From contig OY723294.1 of NCBI GenBank assembly GCA_963210315.1, forward strand, positions 1,674,001 to 1,738,000: a DNA stretch of 64,000 bases. The letters run 5' to 3'. This document shows positions 32,485-43,326 of the stretch, piece by piece; position 1 is the first letter of the stretch, and each line of letters begins with the position of its first letter. The notes beneath the pieces are model-generated. The model had not been told where the DNA came from and searched no databases. It worked only from the letters and a program-made list of their open reading frames with translations. Source of the DNA: Rhynchopus euleeides (lineage: Eukaryota > Euglenozoa > Diplonemea > Diplonemida > Diplonemidae). A program made the translations under genes and the position numbers.

Positions 32485-33632
32485 GGGGGGGTCAAATGGG
32501 GGTGACAAACACGATTTTTCAAAAAACCGGCGCAGAGGCCCCAAAGCCCCCGTAAACCCTCCAAACCCCCCCAGATCGGTCCGGAAACCCATCGAACCCC
32601 ACTTTTCCACCATTCCGGGCACCTCAGGTGCCCGAATTGGGGTACCTAAATTTTGTGCCACCGTTTGGTACCGTACAGTGCCACTGTGTGGGAGGTTGGA
32701 AAAGAAAATGCCCCAACACACCACATCTGAGGGTTGCAATGCATGTTGCTTGCCAACCACGTCATCCGGTGGGTGTCAGGCGCTATGTAGGTGGCATTAG
32801 CCAGGTCTTCGATGTGTTCTGGCTTGTATATATACCTCCCTGCCTGCGGCACAGGCACTGCCTTTGTCCCCCACACCAGCCACAGAGAGCGTATTGTACT
32901 CGGTCCACGGTTGCTGATTCATTGTGATGCGTTGTATCCTCGAGTGAACGTCACACACTAGTGGCACCACCACCCGCCATCCGAGAGCTGTATTGACTTT
33001 GCGCGCTTCCGTTGTATTCACCTCGCCACGCATATTGCACCGTTCAGTACCAGTGCTCTTGGGCCAGGCAAAGTAGACCGCAGCAACTACCAATTCTGGC
33101 ACAATGGGTACCACGACAGCGCACTTCATGTGTTCCCGGAATGTACAGCTCGTGTTGCAACAGTCGTTGTCAACACATCCCGGTTGTGGAGCACTGCTGC
33201 ACAGGAATCACACGACCATCTGGACTTGTTCCGTACCTACAGGCAGCCTCCCGGTGCATGGTGGCAGGGAGGTACATATACAAGCCAGAACACATCGAAG
33301 ACCTGGCTAATGCCACCTACATAGCGCCTGACACCCACCGGATGACGTGGTTGGCAAGCAACATGCATTGCAACCCTCAGATGTGGTGTGTTGGGGCATT
33401 TTCTTTTCCAACCTCCCACACAGTGGCACTGTACGGTACCAAACGGTGGCACAAAATTTAGGTACCCCAATTCGGGCACCTGAGGTGCCCGGAATGGTGG
33501 AAAAGTGGGGTTCGATGGGTTTCCGGACCGATCTGGGGGGGTTTGGAGGGTTTACGGGGGCTTTGGGGCCTCTGCGCCGGTTTTTTGAAAAATCGTGTTT
33601 GTCCACGTAAAAGGGTGGCATTTGACCCCCCC
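32485..33632. mobile_element. 1148-bp element with ~365-bp TIRs (family B), copy 2, inverted
   Basis: Flanked by TA (32483-32484 and 33633-33634). Same length as the copy at 12244-13391 but in opposite orientation: here the plain GGGGTGAC-type end is on the left and the CCACGTAAAAGGGTGG end is on the right. A handful of substitutions seen by eye (for example TACCGTACAG against TACCGGACAG, and GATGTGTTC against GATGAGTTC). Right junction reads CCCCCCTAGGGGGG. Confidence 0.85.
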
Positions 33633-33634
33633 TA

Positions 33635-36354
33635 GGGGGGGGGGGGCGACGCCCTCTGCCCTGCTCCACCCCGTCCTACCCCACCCCTGCCTTGCGTGCC
33701 TTTTTGTGCTGGTGATAGCTCAAATATCAGGAAGGTGTTATCCCAGGAAGTTATCCCGTATGTAGGGTGCGCCTTTCTTGCTAGGGGAGGTTATCGTGGG
33801 CGTCTTCGTTCTGCCAAACACAGCCTGGTCCGGCGTGTCTTGGATGTCTGTGCTCCTCAAAAAAGGGGTCATGGTGGGGAGGGGAGGGGGGGTGGTAGTG
33901 TGGGGGGGAAGAGGAGAGATCTTCCCGATTTTTGGCAGTGTTGTCACAAATTTTCAGTTCCTTTTTCATACCCCGCGCACAGCACAAACACGGGGCAAAA
34001 TAATGCCGCCAAAAAACCATGCGCTCGTCTGCACCGTGTGGCGAAGACACTTCTCGCACTGTCCCTCGAGAGGTGTCAACAATGGTGGAAGCGGGGATCG
34101 CATCAAGGGCAAGGTGTGCTCGTTGTGACCTCATTGCAAGGTGCGAATCCAACACGACATGCCCCTTGTGTTACTGTATGTGGCAAGGCTCGTCTTTTTT
34201 GTTCTGAGCAAGGCTGAGCCAATGCCATTATAGTTTGCTAGCATCTACCTCGCTCTCTCTATCTCTCTATCTCTCAAGAACCCGATCGCAAAGAAAAGAA
34301 TATGGGCGGGGAGGACGGGGGTGGGGGAAGGCAAAGCTTGTAGCACAGCCACGCCTTCTGGCAGTCCTGTGTTTGTCAGGGTCGGCAGTGCCCCCCCCCC
34401 GAACCCAATGAGGATATTCATTGGGAAAAAGCCACATCTGGTGTTCCCAGGTTCCCTTCAGCCCGTTTGTCAATAAAACGAAACGAAACAAAATAAAAAC
34501 GATTCTATCCTTCGCGCAGCGAGCCGTTAGGGCATAGCGCATGTGCTCGCATCACTAACTGGTGGGATGCCATATCCAGGGTGGCTGACAGGTTTTGTCC
34601 GGCGCCAGTTTGGCTGAGAGGTTGTGGCATCGAGAAATCCCAAAAAAGAACTCCCAAATATCCCTACCGAAAAAAGTATCGGCCGGTATCTGCGACTTCT
34701 ACGCCTACACAATATTGCCGAATTGAATACAGTTCACGCAAAAATGGGGGTTGAACTGCCCACAACCCCATCGGTCTTGATAGTTTCTGGCTTATGGCGA
34801 ACCCACTGGAGCTGTTGGAGTTGATCCGTTGAAACATGCCAAACGCTAGTGTTATCGAACCCTGCTTCTTGTTGGGGGGTGGCGGGGGGTGGGGTGTGTG
34901 TGTGTGTGTGTGTGGGGGGGGGGTTCGTAAGTGTCCGGGATGGCCTGCTTCCTGCTTCTCACCACCCGCAGCCCTCCTCTTTTCTTCTGTAAGTTTCAAG
35001 GCGATCTCCGGCCCCACCCCCGACCCCACCCCCACCCTTCACATGCAACTATCTGCCGCCTCCCTGCCCGTCTTTCGCCCTCTTCTGACACCCGCATTTT
35101 GTATTGCTCGGTAGCGGGTGTCTCAAACCCATTGCTAGCCAGGCCTCCGGCGCCCAGTGCTGCTGCGATACGTCGTATTGGATCAACAAACCTTAGCCTC
35201 TCCGCCTTGGCCGGGCCGAATACACAGGACAGGACTCTTTGGAATGCCGACCCTCTCGAGACCCGACAGCAGAGTCGTTCCCCTTTATCTCACCCCATTG
35301 GCTCGTCCCCCAGCCTTGCCTCCTGGTGCATTCCGTGCGCCAGGACTGCCCGAAGGGAGGTGCTGGCGCGCACAGCAGTTTTATAGCGGGGATAGATGGT
35401 GCCGGGAGAGCGTGTCGTTAGGTGCGCTTTGTCGCAGCCGCAAACAAAGTTCATATATTTTTATTGCGTGTGACAAGTGGAGATCGCCTCCAGATCGGGG
35501 GGGCTCGGTGTGGCTCGGTGTGTCTCCGCACTGCTATAAAACATATTTTCACGTGTGTGGTGGCACTGTGCGCTGTTGGCCTCGCAGGGTCGCATTGGAA
35601 AAGGAACCTGCTCTCCAGCTGAGTAACCCGTGTTAAAAAAAATAATGTGTGTCTGGGTGCCGCAGCCCTTTATCTTATAAAGTGAGGGGGCTGTGGCGTG
35701 CGGCAGACGCGAAGAGTGGGCTGGGAAGAGAGATGAGGAAGGCTGCTTGAGGAAGGAAGGTTCTCGACGTGTGCAGGGCGGCACACACTCCCCCCCCCCA
35801 CCACCACCCCAGCCCCAGCCCCTCCAGCTGCCCATTCATTTTGTAACCTCCACCGCAATGAAGTCCGCCACAGGGGTGAAGGGGTGTTTGCAAGAAGCTT
35901 GCAGCTCTCCTGTGGCGGCGGTGGAGACGCTGGTGCACGCCGGCGTTGATGGCCCAGCATCATGTGGTGCGGGGGCGGATGCAAGTGACACCCCCTCTCG
36001 CCCGTGCCTGCACGCCCGTACGGATATAGTCGCTTCTCCACGAACACCTGCGATGTAGTCCGTGTTCCGTGTCTGCGTATTCTGATGCTGCCAATCATTC
36101 ACACACCTCCGTATTGTGGGCCGCACCAGGCTGATCTTCCGGCCCCCCCGCAGAATCGACAACAGCGACACCATACTGTTCCCATTCCCTCCCTTCCCCC
36201 CCCCCCCCCCCATAGATTAGTACAGATTTCGAGCACCCCAGCTCGGGCAGGTGCTTCTTCTTCACTACACCCCACCACCACCACCACCACCCAAACCAAA
36301 ACCTTCGACCCACAGGCCCCCCCCCCCCTTTTTTCACACACCCCCCCGCAACAA
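33635..36354. other. Intergenic 2.7 kb, no gene seen
   Basis: G- and GT-rich tracts (34894-34921), a CT run near 34250-34275 and a C-tract before the next gene (36198-36211). Several frames of 100-170 codons open here on both strands, but none shows a domain, signal peptide or consistent composition. No TIR element recognised. Confidence 0.45.
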
Positions 36355-38679
36355 ATGCGCCGAATATCTGCCACAGCTGCGAGGCGCGCCCTGCTGCCCA
36401 TCCGCAGCAGCAGCAGATCCTCCACCACACCCGCACCCACCACCGCCACGGCAGAGCCGGATGCAGACCCGTCACACCACCACCGCACTGCCGGGGGGGA
36501 TGATGCATTCCCCTCCCCCGCAGGCGGGGCTGCTGCTGCCGCAGAGCCGCTCTGCGTGGGAGACCTGCTGAAGGTGATCCCCACCAAGGTGCACCAGAGT
36601 CGGAGCAGGCTCTACCGCCAGGCGAACACCGAGGAGACGGAAACCACGGCTCTTGCCGAAGCGCTCCGCTGGAAGCTCCTCACAGCCGACACCCCTGAGG
36701 TGCGCGGGCTGAGCCTCGGGCTCTCCAACGGCCTACTCGACTTCCTGCAGCAATCAGGCCCTCCAGACACAGCAGCAATGGCCCTCCTCGGCACGGCTCG
36801 CCTCTGGTGTGTCGGCGTCCCTTCCGCCTCCGGCATCCTGCCTGAAGAATGGGGCCCCGCCATCGCCACCATCTCCGCCCACCTCACATCCGCCGCAGAG
36901 AAGGCCGGGAAGAGCCCATCAACACACAGCCTCGTTGCGCTGGTTGTGGCCTCCTCCGTCCTGCTCCACACACGCAGCGTGGCACACCACTTCCCCCCAC
37001 CGGGTGAGGGTGTTGACGCCTTCCGGGCGCAGGTTCGTGAGGGTGTGACCCACCCCCTTAAGGCTCTGGAGGAATATGCTGAAGCCGCACAGACCTGCGC
37101 TGCCGAGCATACTGATGAGTGGGGTCTGGGGGTCCCCTTCCTGACCCTCGATGAGTGTGTTTCTCTAGTTGAGTCATGCGGCAGGGCCCGCGTCGCGAGC
37201 ACCCGGCTCTTCGACAGGATAGCGGGGTTTGTCAAGACGAGCATCCAAAGGCAGCGTGCCGACGTGGGGTTCAACCGGAGCAACATGGAGTCGGTCCCCC
37301 TGATCATCTCCCCGGATGACGCGGCAGACCTCCTCTGGGGGTTTGCCTCGACATCCTATGCCGATAGAAGCGTTGCGGATCAGCTTGGGGAGGTGGCGGA
37401 GAGACACAACGCCCTCGCCACGACGGGTTTCAAGCGCGGGGTGCAGCCCTTCACGGCAAACCTTTACCAGGAGCTGGGGGACTACCTTACAGAGCTCAGG
37501 GTGGAGAACCGGGATTCGGTGTATAAACACGCGAAGAAGAACACCGGGATTGAGAGGCAGGACATCCGCTACCAGCTTATCGAGTATCGGGGCAACCTCA
37601 GCCTCCTCGACGTTCACGCCGCGACGAAGGTGCTGTGGAGCTACGCCGCAATCTCCTTCAAACACAACCTCCTCATCAAGGCCTTCACGGAGGAGACCAT
37701 AGGCAGGATGGCTCAATTCTCCTCCGCGGATTTTGTCGCAACGGCATGGGCCCTGGGGAGGCTTGGTGCCTTCTCCCCGGAATACCTCCAGGTGCATGTT
37801 AACACCGCGCAGAGGCTGATGGAGGAGTACGCCTCTCTGGGGAGGACATTCTTTGCAAAGCATGAGCACCTCCAGCTGCTGCAGTGCTATGCGAGATTGT
37901 CTGCCGCAGACCCGATGTGCTTTGACCCGACAGATTTCTTCAAGGCGTCTGCGCCGCTTCTCTCCGGGCCACGCTCCGGGCAGACGGTCCTCACCGAGGG
38001 TGATCAGCTGCTCCTCACCGATGCCTACCATAGGGTGGGGTACACCATTCAGCCAGAGGTGAGTTTGCCACCACCACCACCGTCAAACCAATCTGCTGAT
38101 CAACCCGCAGAAAGAGGGCCCTCTGATGGGGTGTCCGAAAACCCCGATGGGTCCGACGGTCCTGCCGGCCAGCCCTCCCCGTCTGAAGAGGCGGGTGTTG
38201 GTGTTGTGGCGGTGGCGTGGGGCGCGGGGGTCCCGTTGGTTGCATCCCCGGGGGTAGGGGGTGTGGGGGGTGCGCTGGCCGAGGGGGTGTTGTCGAAGCG
38301 GCAGGCGAAGCGGGGGAAGCGGAGGCTGCGTGCCGTGAAGGAGAAGGCGGAGAAGATGCGGCAGAGGGACAGTATGATCGATCTGTACGGCCTGGAGGAG
38401 GCGCTCGCTCTCCAGGAGGGGTCGCACGGGCTGAGCGTGGCAGACAGCGATACGGATCCGACAGCTGCGCGGGTCATTCTGGTGGAGGACATGCAGAAGG
38501 TTGTGGAATCACCCGATCACTGGCCCCGCGCCCCCCATGGGCGTATCTTTAGGCACCGGAGCAAGTGGAAGGAGCTGGAGACCCTGCACACCGAAGGGGA
38601 CCCGCAGGATATTATCGGGTCTGCAAAGGCAACACTGCCTGTCGGCGGGCTGGCCTATGGCACTGTGGAGCTTATCTGA
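36355..38679 (+). CDS. Organelle-targeted helical-repeat (OPR/FAST/RAP-like) protein
   Basis: 774 residues from the chosen ATG at 36355; the frame is open upstream, but MRRISATAARRALLPIRSSS gives a good mitochondrial-type presequence (Arg/Ser/Ala, no acids). The middle carries helical repeats with a W-A/G-x-A signature: DAADLLWGFAS, HAATKVLWSYAAIS, DFVATAWALGRLG, each followed by an amphipathic helix. These resemble the ~38-residue repeats of OPR and FASTK/RAP proteins, which bind organellar RNA and are expanded in apicomplexans and dinoflagellates. A C-terminal RAP nuclease-like domain is not clearly visible. A Gly/Val/Pro-rich insert (about 570-640) precedes a Lys-rich segment. A role in mitochondrial RNA processing or stability is inferred from the family likeness. 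Confidence 0.65.
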   Translation: MRRISATAARRALLPIRSSSRSSTTPAPTTATAEPDADPSHHHRTAGGDDAFPSPAGGAAAAAEPLCVGDLLKVIPTKVHQSRSRLYRQANTEETETTALAEALRWKLLTADTPEVRGLSLGLSNGLLDFLQQSGPPDTAAMALLGTARLWCVGVPSASGILPEEWGPAIATISAHLTSAAEKAGKSPSTHSLVALVVASSVLLHTRSVAHHFPPPGEGVDAFRAQVREGVTHPLKALEEYAEAAQTCAAEHTDEWGLGVPFLTLDECVSLVESCGRARVASTRLFDRIAGFVKTSIQRQRADVGFNRSNMESVPLIISPDDAADLLWGFASTSYADRSVADQLGEVAERHNALATTGFKRGVQPFTANLYQELGDYLTELRVENRDSVYKHAKKNTGIERQDIRYQLIEYRGNLSLLDVHAATKVLWSYAAISFKHNLLIKAFTEETIGRMAQFSSADFVATAWALGRLGAFSPEYLQVHVNTAQRLMEEYASLGRTFFAKHEHLQLLQCYARLSAADPMCFDPTDFFKASAPLLSGPRSGQTVLTEGDQLLLTDAYHRVGYTIQPEVSLPPPPPSNQSADQPAERGPSDGVSENPDGSDGPAGQPSPSEEAGVGVVAVAWGAGVPLVASPGVGGVGGALAEGVLSKRQAKRGKRRLRAVKEKAEKMRQRDSMIDLYGLEEALALQEGSHGLSVADSDTDPTAARVILVEDMQKVVESPDHWPRAPHGRIFRHRSKWKELETLHTEGDPQDIIGSAKATLPVGGLAYGTVELI

Positions 38680-39400
38680 AGTTCTGGGAGGCTTGGTTTT
38701 TGTTCTGTAGGTGAGTCTGTGTGTGACACGTGCCATGTGGCAGTGACGAGTCACACCAAGAGCAACTGCTCGGTGCAAACCCAATTGCAGGATCTGATGG
38801 TGTGTGGGTGGTGGTGGTGGGGGGTGTGTGTGTCAAGGCCGATCGGTGAAGGGTTAATGCCCTTTTGCACCCAAAACAAACTGAGGATCCATCCCCCACG
38901 CGCCATGCTGCGTGGAGGGGGAGGGTGTGAGCGGTGGTGTCTGTGTGGTTATTTTTTCACGTCTTTTTATCCCTGTGCCGCACAGTGTGTTGGGAGCGCG
39001 ACTCTCAAAGAAGCCACTGGTTAGCATCGCACCTCTCGCATAACCGCCCATACCCTGCCCCCCTGCTGTGGGGGAAGGGAGCGGGGGGTGGGGGCGCCAC
39101 CCATCACAACGCAACATCATCACGGCGTAGAGAAGAGGGGGGATGATGATGGGGAAACGGCGAACCCCGCTCAGCCAAACCCGTCGATCGTGATTCGCGA
39201 CCAAAGGGGCCCTTCAGGGAACCCATCGCCCCCCGCCCGTTTTTCAACACCATTGGCCAAGGGGAGGCCAAGACCCGCAGAGGCGCACACACTTCATCCT
39301 TTATTGCTCCGCCACCGCCACCACCTCCTGCCCCACGCTCACCCTCAAAACTCCAGGTTTTTCGGTTCTCCTCAACCAAGTCACCAACACCCTCGGAACC
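38680..39400. other. Intergenic, no gene seen
   Basis: GT-rich and G-rich stretch (38800-38835), otherwise unique. No element recognised. Confidence 0.4.
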
Positions 39401-40779
39401 ATGCGTGGTCATCGGCAGTTCGCAGGCAGCAGGACACCCGCTGCCGACCGGCTCCACAGAAAAGCACAGCAGCACGCAGCGATGATGCGGCTGCAGGAGT
39501 CTGAGGGTGGTGTCCTGGACGGGGATATCGTGGACACGTCGCGCAACAAGGAGGGGGCGAGGTTCCGCACGTGGTTCTATGTTGCTATAGTGGTGGTCTT
39601 CGTCGCGCTGCTGGCGGCGAAGCTCGCGGGCGAAACAATGGTGGTCGGAGAGGCGGTCCCCACCGCAGATACAGCGGCAAGGCCTGGAGAGACGGTGGCG
39701 GATCGTGCCTTGCGCCTCAAGGAGGAGATCCAAATCGCAGCCGATGCAGCCCGTGCTGCCCACGATGCCTTCGCGACCCCAGAATGCGGCGATCTGTGCA
39801 GACACAGCGCTATCGCCCTGCGGGAGAGGGTTGACCAGCTGTCCTCCGTGCTGCCCACAGACTACACAGATGTGATTGGGGTGGGTGGCACCACGCTCCT
39901 CCATCTGTCGCGTGCGGAGGTGGAGGCAAGGTACCAGAAGGTCAAGAGGCTGCTGGAGCAGGGCGACAGCAGCGTGAGGCACATCAGCCCCGAGGAGGTG
40001 GAGGAGGCTCGCAGAGTGCTTCTGGATCCCGAGGTATGCAGACATGGTGGTGGGGGAGGGGTTGTTGGGGGTGCCTTTATTTTACTGGTAGAGCGGCGAA
40101 AGCGTAGCGAAGTCGCGAAGTCACGAAGGAAATCGTACGACTGAAGCTGTTGGAAAAGCACCTTCATGCCACTTCACAGCCCGGGCCTCAACACAGCCTT
40201 GAGATGGCAAGTGTCGGTTCAGCAAAAAATATTCCGGAACTGTTCTCCCACAGGGCGCCTACAATCTAATCGAAAGGAGTACGCTTTTGCTATCATACCT
40301 GTCTCAGGTCACGGTAAGGCTGAGCAAGCATGGTCGCATCAGGCAAAAAAAATGTCTGTTGACAGATCATTGGGCACGCGTCTACATTCAACCTGCAACC
40401 CCCTCTCCACTCCACACCGCCCACCCCACCCCCTCAGGCGCGGAGGTTCGCAGTGATGTTCCCAGGTGTGCGGGTGCCGGGGTTCATGAGTGATGGCTCG
40501 GCTCGGGCGAGCACCCCACCAGGCGGGGTGCAGATCGTGACAGGGGCATTCAAATGGCGGAAGCTGCTGGCGTTGCTGGATTTCCTCGGCAACCCCGACC
40601 TGGGCGTGGCGGTGCTCGCCGTGATTGTGGTGCTGCAGGTGATGCCTGTGGTGCACAACTTCCGCCAGCTCCTCCGCACGATGCGGCATGCCTTCCCAGA
40701 CCTGGACCCCGAGGAAGCCGAGGCCTACCACAACAGGATGGCGGCTGCTCGCAGGGAGACAGTCACGCGACGCCGGTAG
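39401..40779 (+). CDS. Two-pass membrane protein with a J-like domain lacking HPD
   Basis: Two exons, 39401-40033 and 40438-40779, joined in phase 0 (GAG|GTATGC...CCTCAG|GCG), giving 324 residues. TM1 about 58-74, TM2 about 264-283. Residues about 155-215 read YTDVIGVGGTT....SRAEVEARYQKVKRLL then PEEVEEARRVLLDPEARRFAV. This follows the DnaJ J-domain order: Y..LGV, helix I, AYRK-like helix II, EI..AY..L.DPE.R. The HPD tripeptide that activates Hsp70 is replaced by a segment around EQGD, so it is a J-like rather than a functional J domain. The split at DPE|ARR falls within this domain and supports the exon join. Location (ER, mitochondrion or plastid) cannot be told. The intron carries a transposon-derived fragment. 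Confidence 0.75.
40085..40290. repeat. Family E transposon-related fragment inside an intron
   Basis: Words shared in order with the left part of the pogo-like element (47995-48145): CGAAGTCGCGAAG, GGAAATCGTACGACTGAAGC, CCGGAACTGTTCTCCCACAG and CGAAAGGAGTACG. Terminal CCGTAAACGG ends are absent, so it is an old fragment or the remains of a related family. Confidence 0.6.
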
Positions 40780-42823
40780 GCAGGTGGTGGGTGGTGGCGG
40801 TGGTGGTTGTGGGCGTGTTCCTCCCGCCCCCCGCCGCCTTCCCCCGCGTGCATCCCGGCAAGCCCACCCTCCGTCTCGTGCCTTCGGGGCTGTAGGGTGT
40901 GGAATATTCCCTCATGCCATGGTGTCTTGTGGGGTGGCGTTTTTTTCGTGTGTTTTCAGTGTTTGCCGAGCGGGTTGTTCTTTCTTTTTGCGCTCGGGCC
41001 TGAGAAAATGCAAAAAAAAATATCAAAGCACAAAAAACGCAACGGTGCTTACCTCGGGTGACGTGGATTGCTGCGGTGGTGATCGCGGGGGGTGTGATCT
41101 CTCAGTGCGACTGAAAGCAAATCGCCCCCTCCCCAACGAATCCAGAATGAAAGCCGGGGGTTTCAAAAAAGAATTGAAAACAAAGCGTGGCGGGGGAGCT
41201 TGTGCTCCGGCCGCTGCTTCTGCTCACAGGACTCCACCCCCACCCCTCGTCTGTATATTTCGGCAGACCCGTCTAGCCTCTCTGCCGATGGTTTTAGTTT
41301 TAAGTGTCAAGATGCGCTGTGCACTTCCATAGCCCGCGGCACACAGGGGGCTGGCCCCACGTTGCCCCATTCTGACGAGGACATCTCTGTGTATAAACTC
41401 CGAACAAGAGTAAACGCACATCGCCCCCTCAGGGCAGCCCCAGGTGGCGGACGCCGTGCTATTGTACAGTGCCTTGGCAATATTTCAAAAGACGGGGGAG
41501 GTCGGGTGCGTAACTCTTTGATTTCTTCTCCAGTTTCAGGTGCCATTTGGGAGAGCACGCCAGAGAGCCAGTTCATACCGTAAATCGTTTCTATTGGCGC
41601 CCGACAGCGAAACATGCGTCTCTATCTGATTCTCTCTCACAGTTCGCTGGTCAGTGTGTCTGCCACAACGCGAAAGGAGTACGGTTTGCCTTGATTCCAC
41701 CTGCCTTTGCCCGGATTGCCCGGGCCACACCCCCTCATCCCCCCTGTGGCACACCCTCACGAGGCTGCTGTCCTGCCAAGGCAGGGTTTCGCTCACGCCC
41801 AGAGGTCAACCGCAGGGGGAGGGGAATGGTGGTGCGGTGTGGCAGTTCGGTCAGAAAGAGATGAGGGGCTCGTGCGTCTGTATCAACGCAGAGTACAAAC
41901 CCCTTGTGGCAGCACGCCACTGCCCCCTGGGTGTCTCGCAACGCCAGGGTTGGCAGGTGGTCAGGTCCCAAAACAAGTGAATTCTCTCTCGACTCTCCTG
42001 GTGTTGCGTTGCCCCTTCCCGTCGCCCTTGCTGATTCAGACACTCTCAAGGAGCCCTGGAAGTGAACCCCTCTGTGCGGAGGGGCTGTTGCCCACACACC
42101 TGCAAACCCCAAGCCCAAACGGGGGGGGGGGGGGGGCGTGTGTGTGTGTGATGTGAATCTTGCCCTTTTCTTTCGAAAGAGCTTTGCCCGATAAATGCAG
42201 TCCTCTTCGGGTCATTGCACCCATTGCCCCAAAGACATTCCCTTTCCTTCCCCATCTTGCCCTTTTACATCTTTTACATCGTGCCATACATCTGGAAGGG
42301 CCAGGCGGAATCAGTGCGGTGCGGCATCGCAACCAGGCTACAGTAAATATGCATACTACCTGGTTCAAAATAGCACCATCTGATTTGCCAATCCCTGGAT
42401 TCCGGCTAAACCCCCGCCAAAAACCCGAGGCCAAATCAGGTGGTGTATAGCAGGGGGGGCAGCCGCCCTCCCTCGGCCTGGGGCTGCAGATGTGACACTT
42501 GCCATGGCAGTGGCTGCGCTGCCCCCAACAATTCAAATCACGTGGGGCCTCAGGTCTCAACGGAATGATTGCCTTGAAGCACCAGAATGGTGCTCAGCAC
42601 CGGGCTGTGTGAGCCAAAGCCGTTCCAGATGTATGATTCTCTTACTTCGGAAAAGGGGGTCTTTGCCCTGCGTGCCGGCGAGTCTGTCTCGGTGGTGATC
42701 GGTGGTGTTTGTCCAACAATTGAATATGCGAGCGAGATAACCCTCGGCACTGCGAGGCCCAGCCCTCGGAGGCTGGACCACACACTGTGGTGTTCTCACC
42801 GAAGGTCTGCTGAAGTCGGCAGC
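40780..42823. other. Intergenic 2 kb, no gene seen
   Basis: Unique sequence with a G-tract (42121-42137). CGAAAGGAGTACGGTTTGCC near 41680 resembles a short word of the family E element but stands alone. No supportable ORF. Confidence 0.4.
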
Positions 42824-42940
42824 ATGGCGAAGACCCCCCGCCCCTCAGTGAGGGACATTTTCTTGTTGATGTTCTTGATTTTTTTGTTTGTTGCCTTTTA
42901 TTATCCCCCGAGCGAGCGCAGCCAGACTGCCGGACCGTGA
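42824..42940 (+). CDS. Possible 38-residue single-pass membrane microprotein
   Basis: A complete short frame: a basic start (MAKTPRPSVR), a strongly hydrophobic run (DIFLLMFLIFLFVAFYY), then PPSERSQTAGP and a stop. The frame is also open upstream. The charge pattern (positive, membrane span, polar tail) is what small tail-anchored or organelle-complex subunits look like. No family recognised. Length alone is weak evidence; it could be the last exon of a longer gene or chance. Confidence 0.35.
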   Translation: MAKTPRPSVRDIFLLMFLIFLFVAFYYPPSERSQTAGP

Positions 42941-43326
42941 TATTTATGGTTTGGAGGTGACACGCTTCTGATGACGACCCCCAAAGGTGCCCCTCGTCCC
43001 ACCCCCCCCCCCCCCTCCCCCCTCCCGCCACTTTGCCTGCAAAATTGCCGAAAGCGACGAACCCTTTCTCTCTCTTGAACTTATCTTGAACACCCCCACC
43101 CCAAGGGACCGTACACAAGGCGCCAAGACCGTCTAACACACACGCGAGCAGCAGGGAGGCAGACTCCCCACAGTATAGGCGATATCACCGCAGGCGGCCG
43201 CCCTTCTTCCCCGTCCACCCCCAAGGGATCATCTGGGGAAGGGACTCATCAGTGCCGGGCTGCCTTTTGGAGGGTGCAGATCAGCATAACCCGATTGTGC
43301 CGGAAAGGGGTAGGTTCTGAGCAACA

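Noticed and set aside
38060-38111. Possible 52-nt intron (GTGAGT...CCGCAG) in the helical-repeat gene
   Set aside because: Removing 52 nt would shift the downstream frame, which is open and consistent without it.
41670-41700. Family E remnant near 41680
   Set aside because: Only one short word (CGAAAGGAGTACG) is shared, too little to claim.
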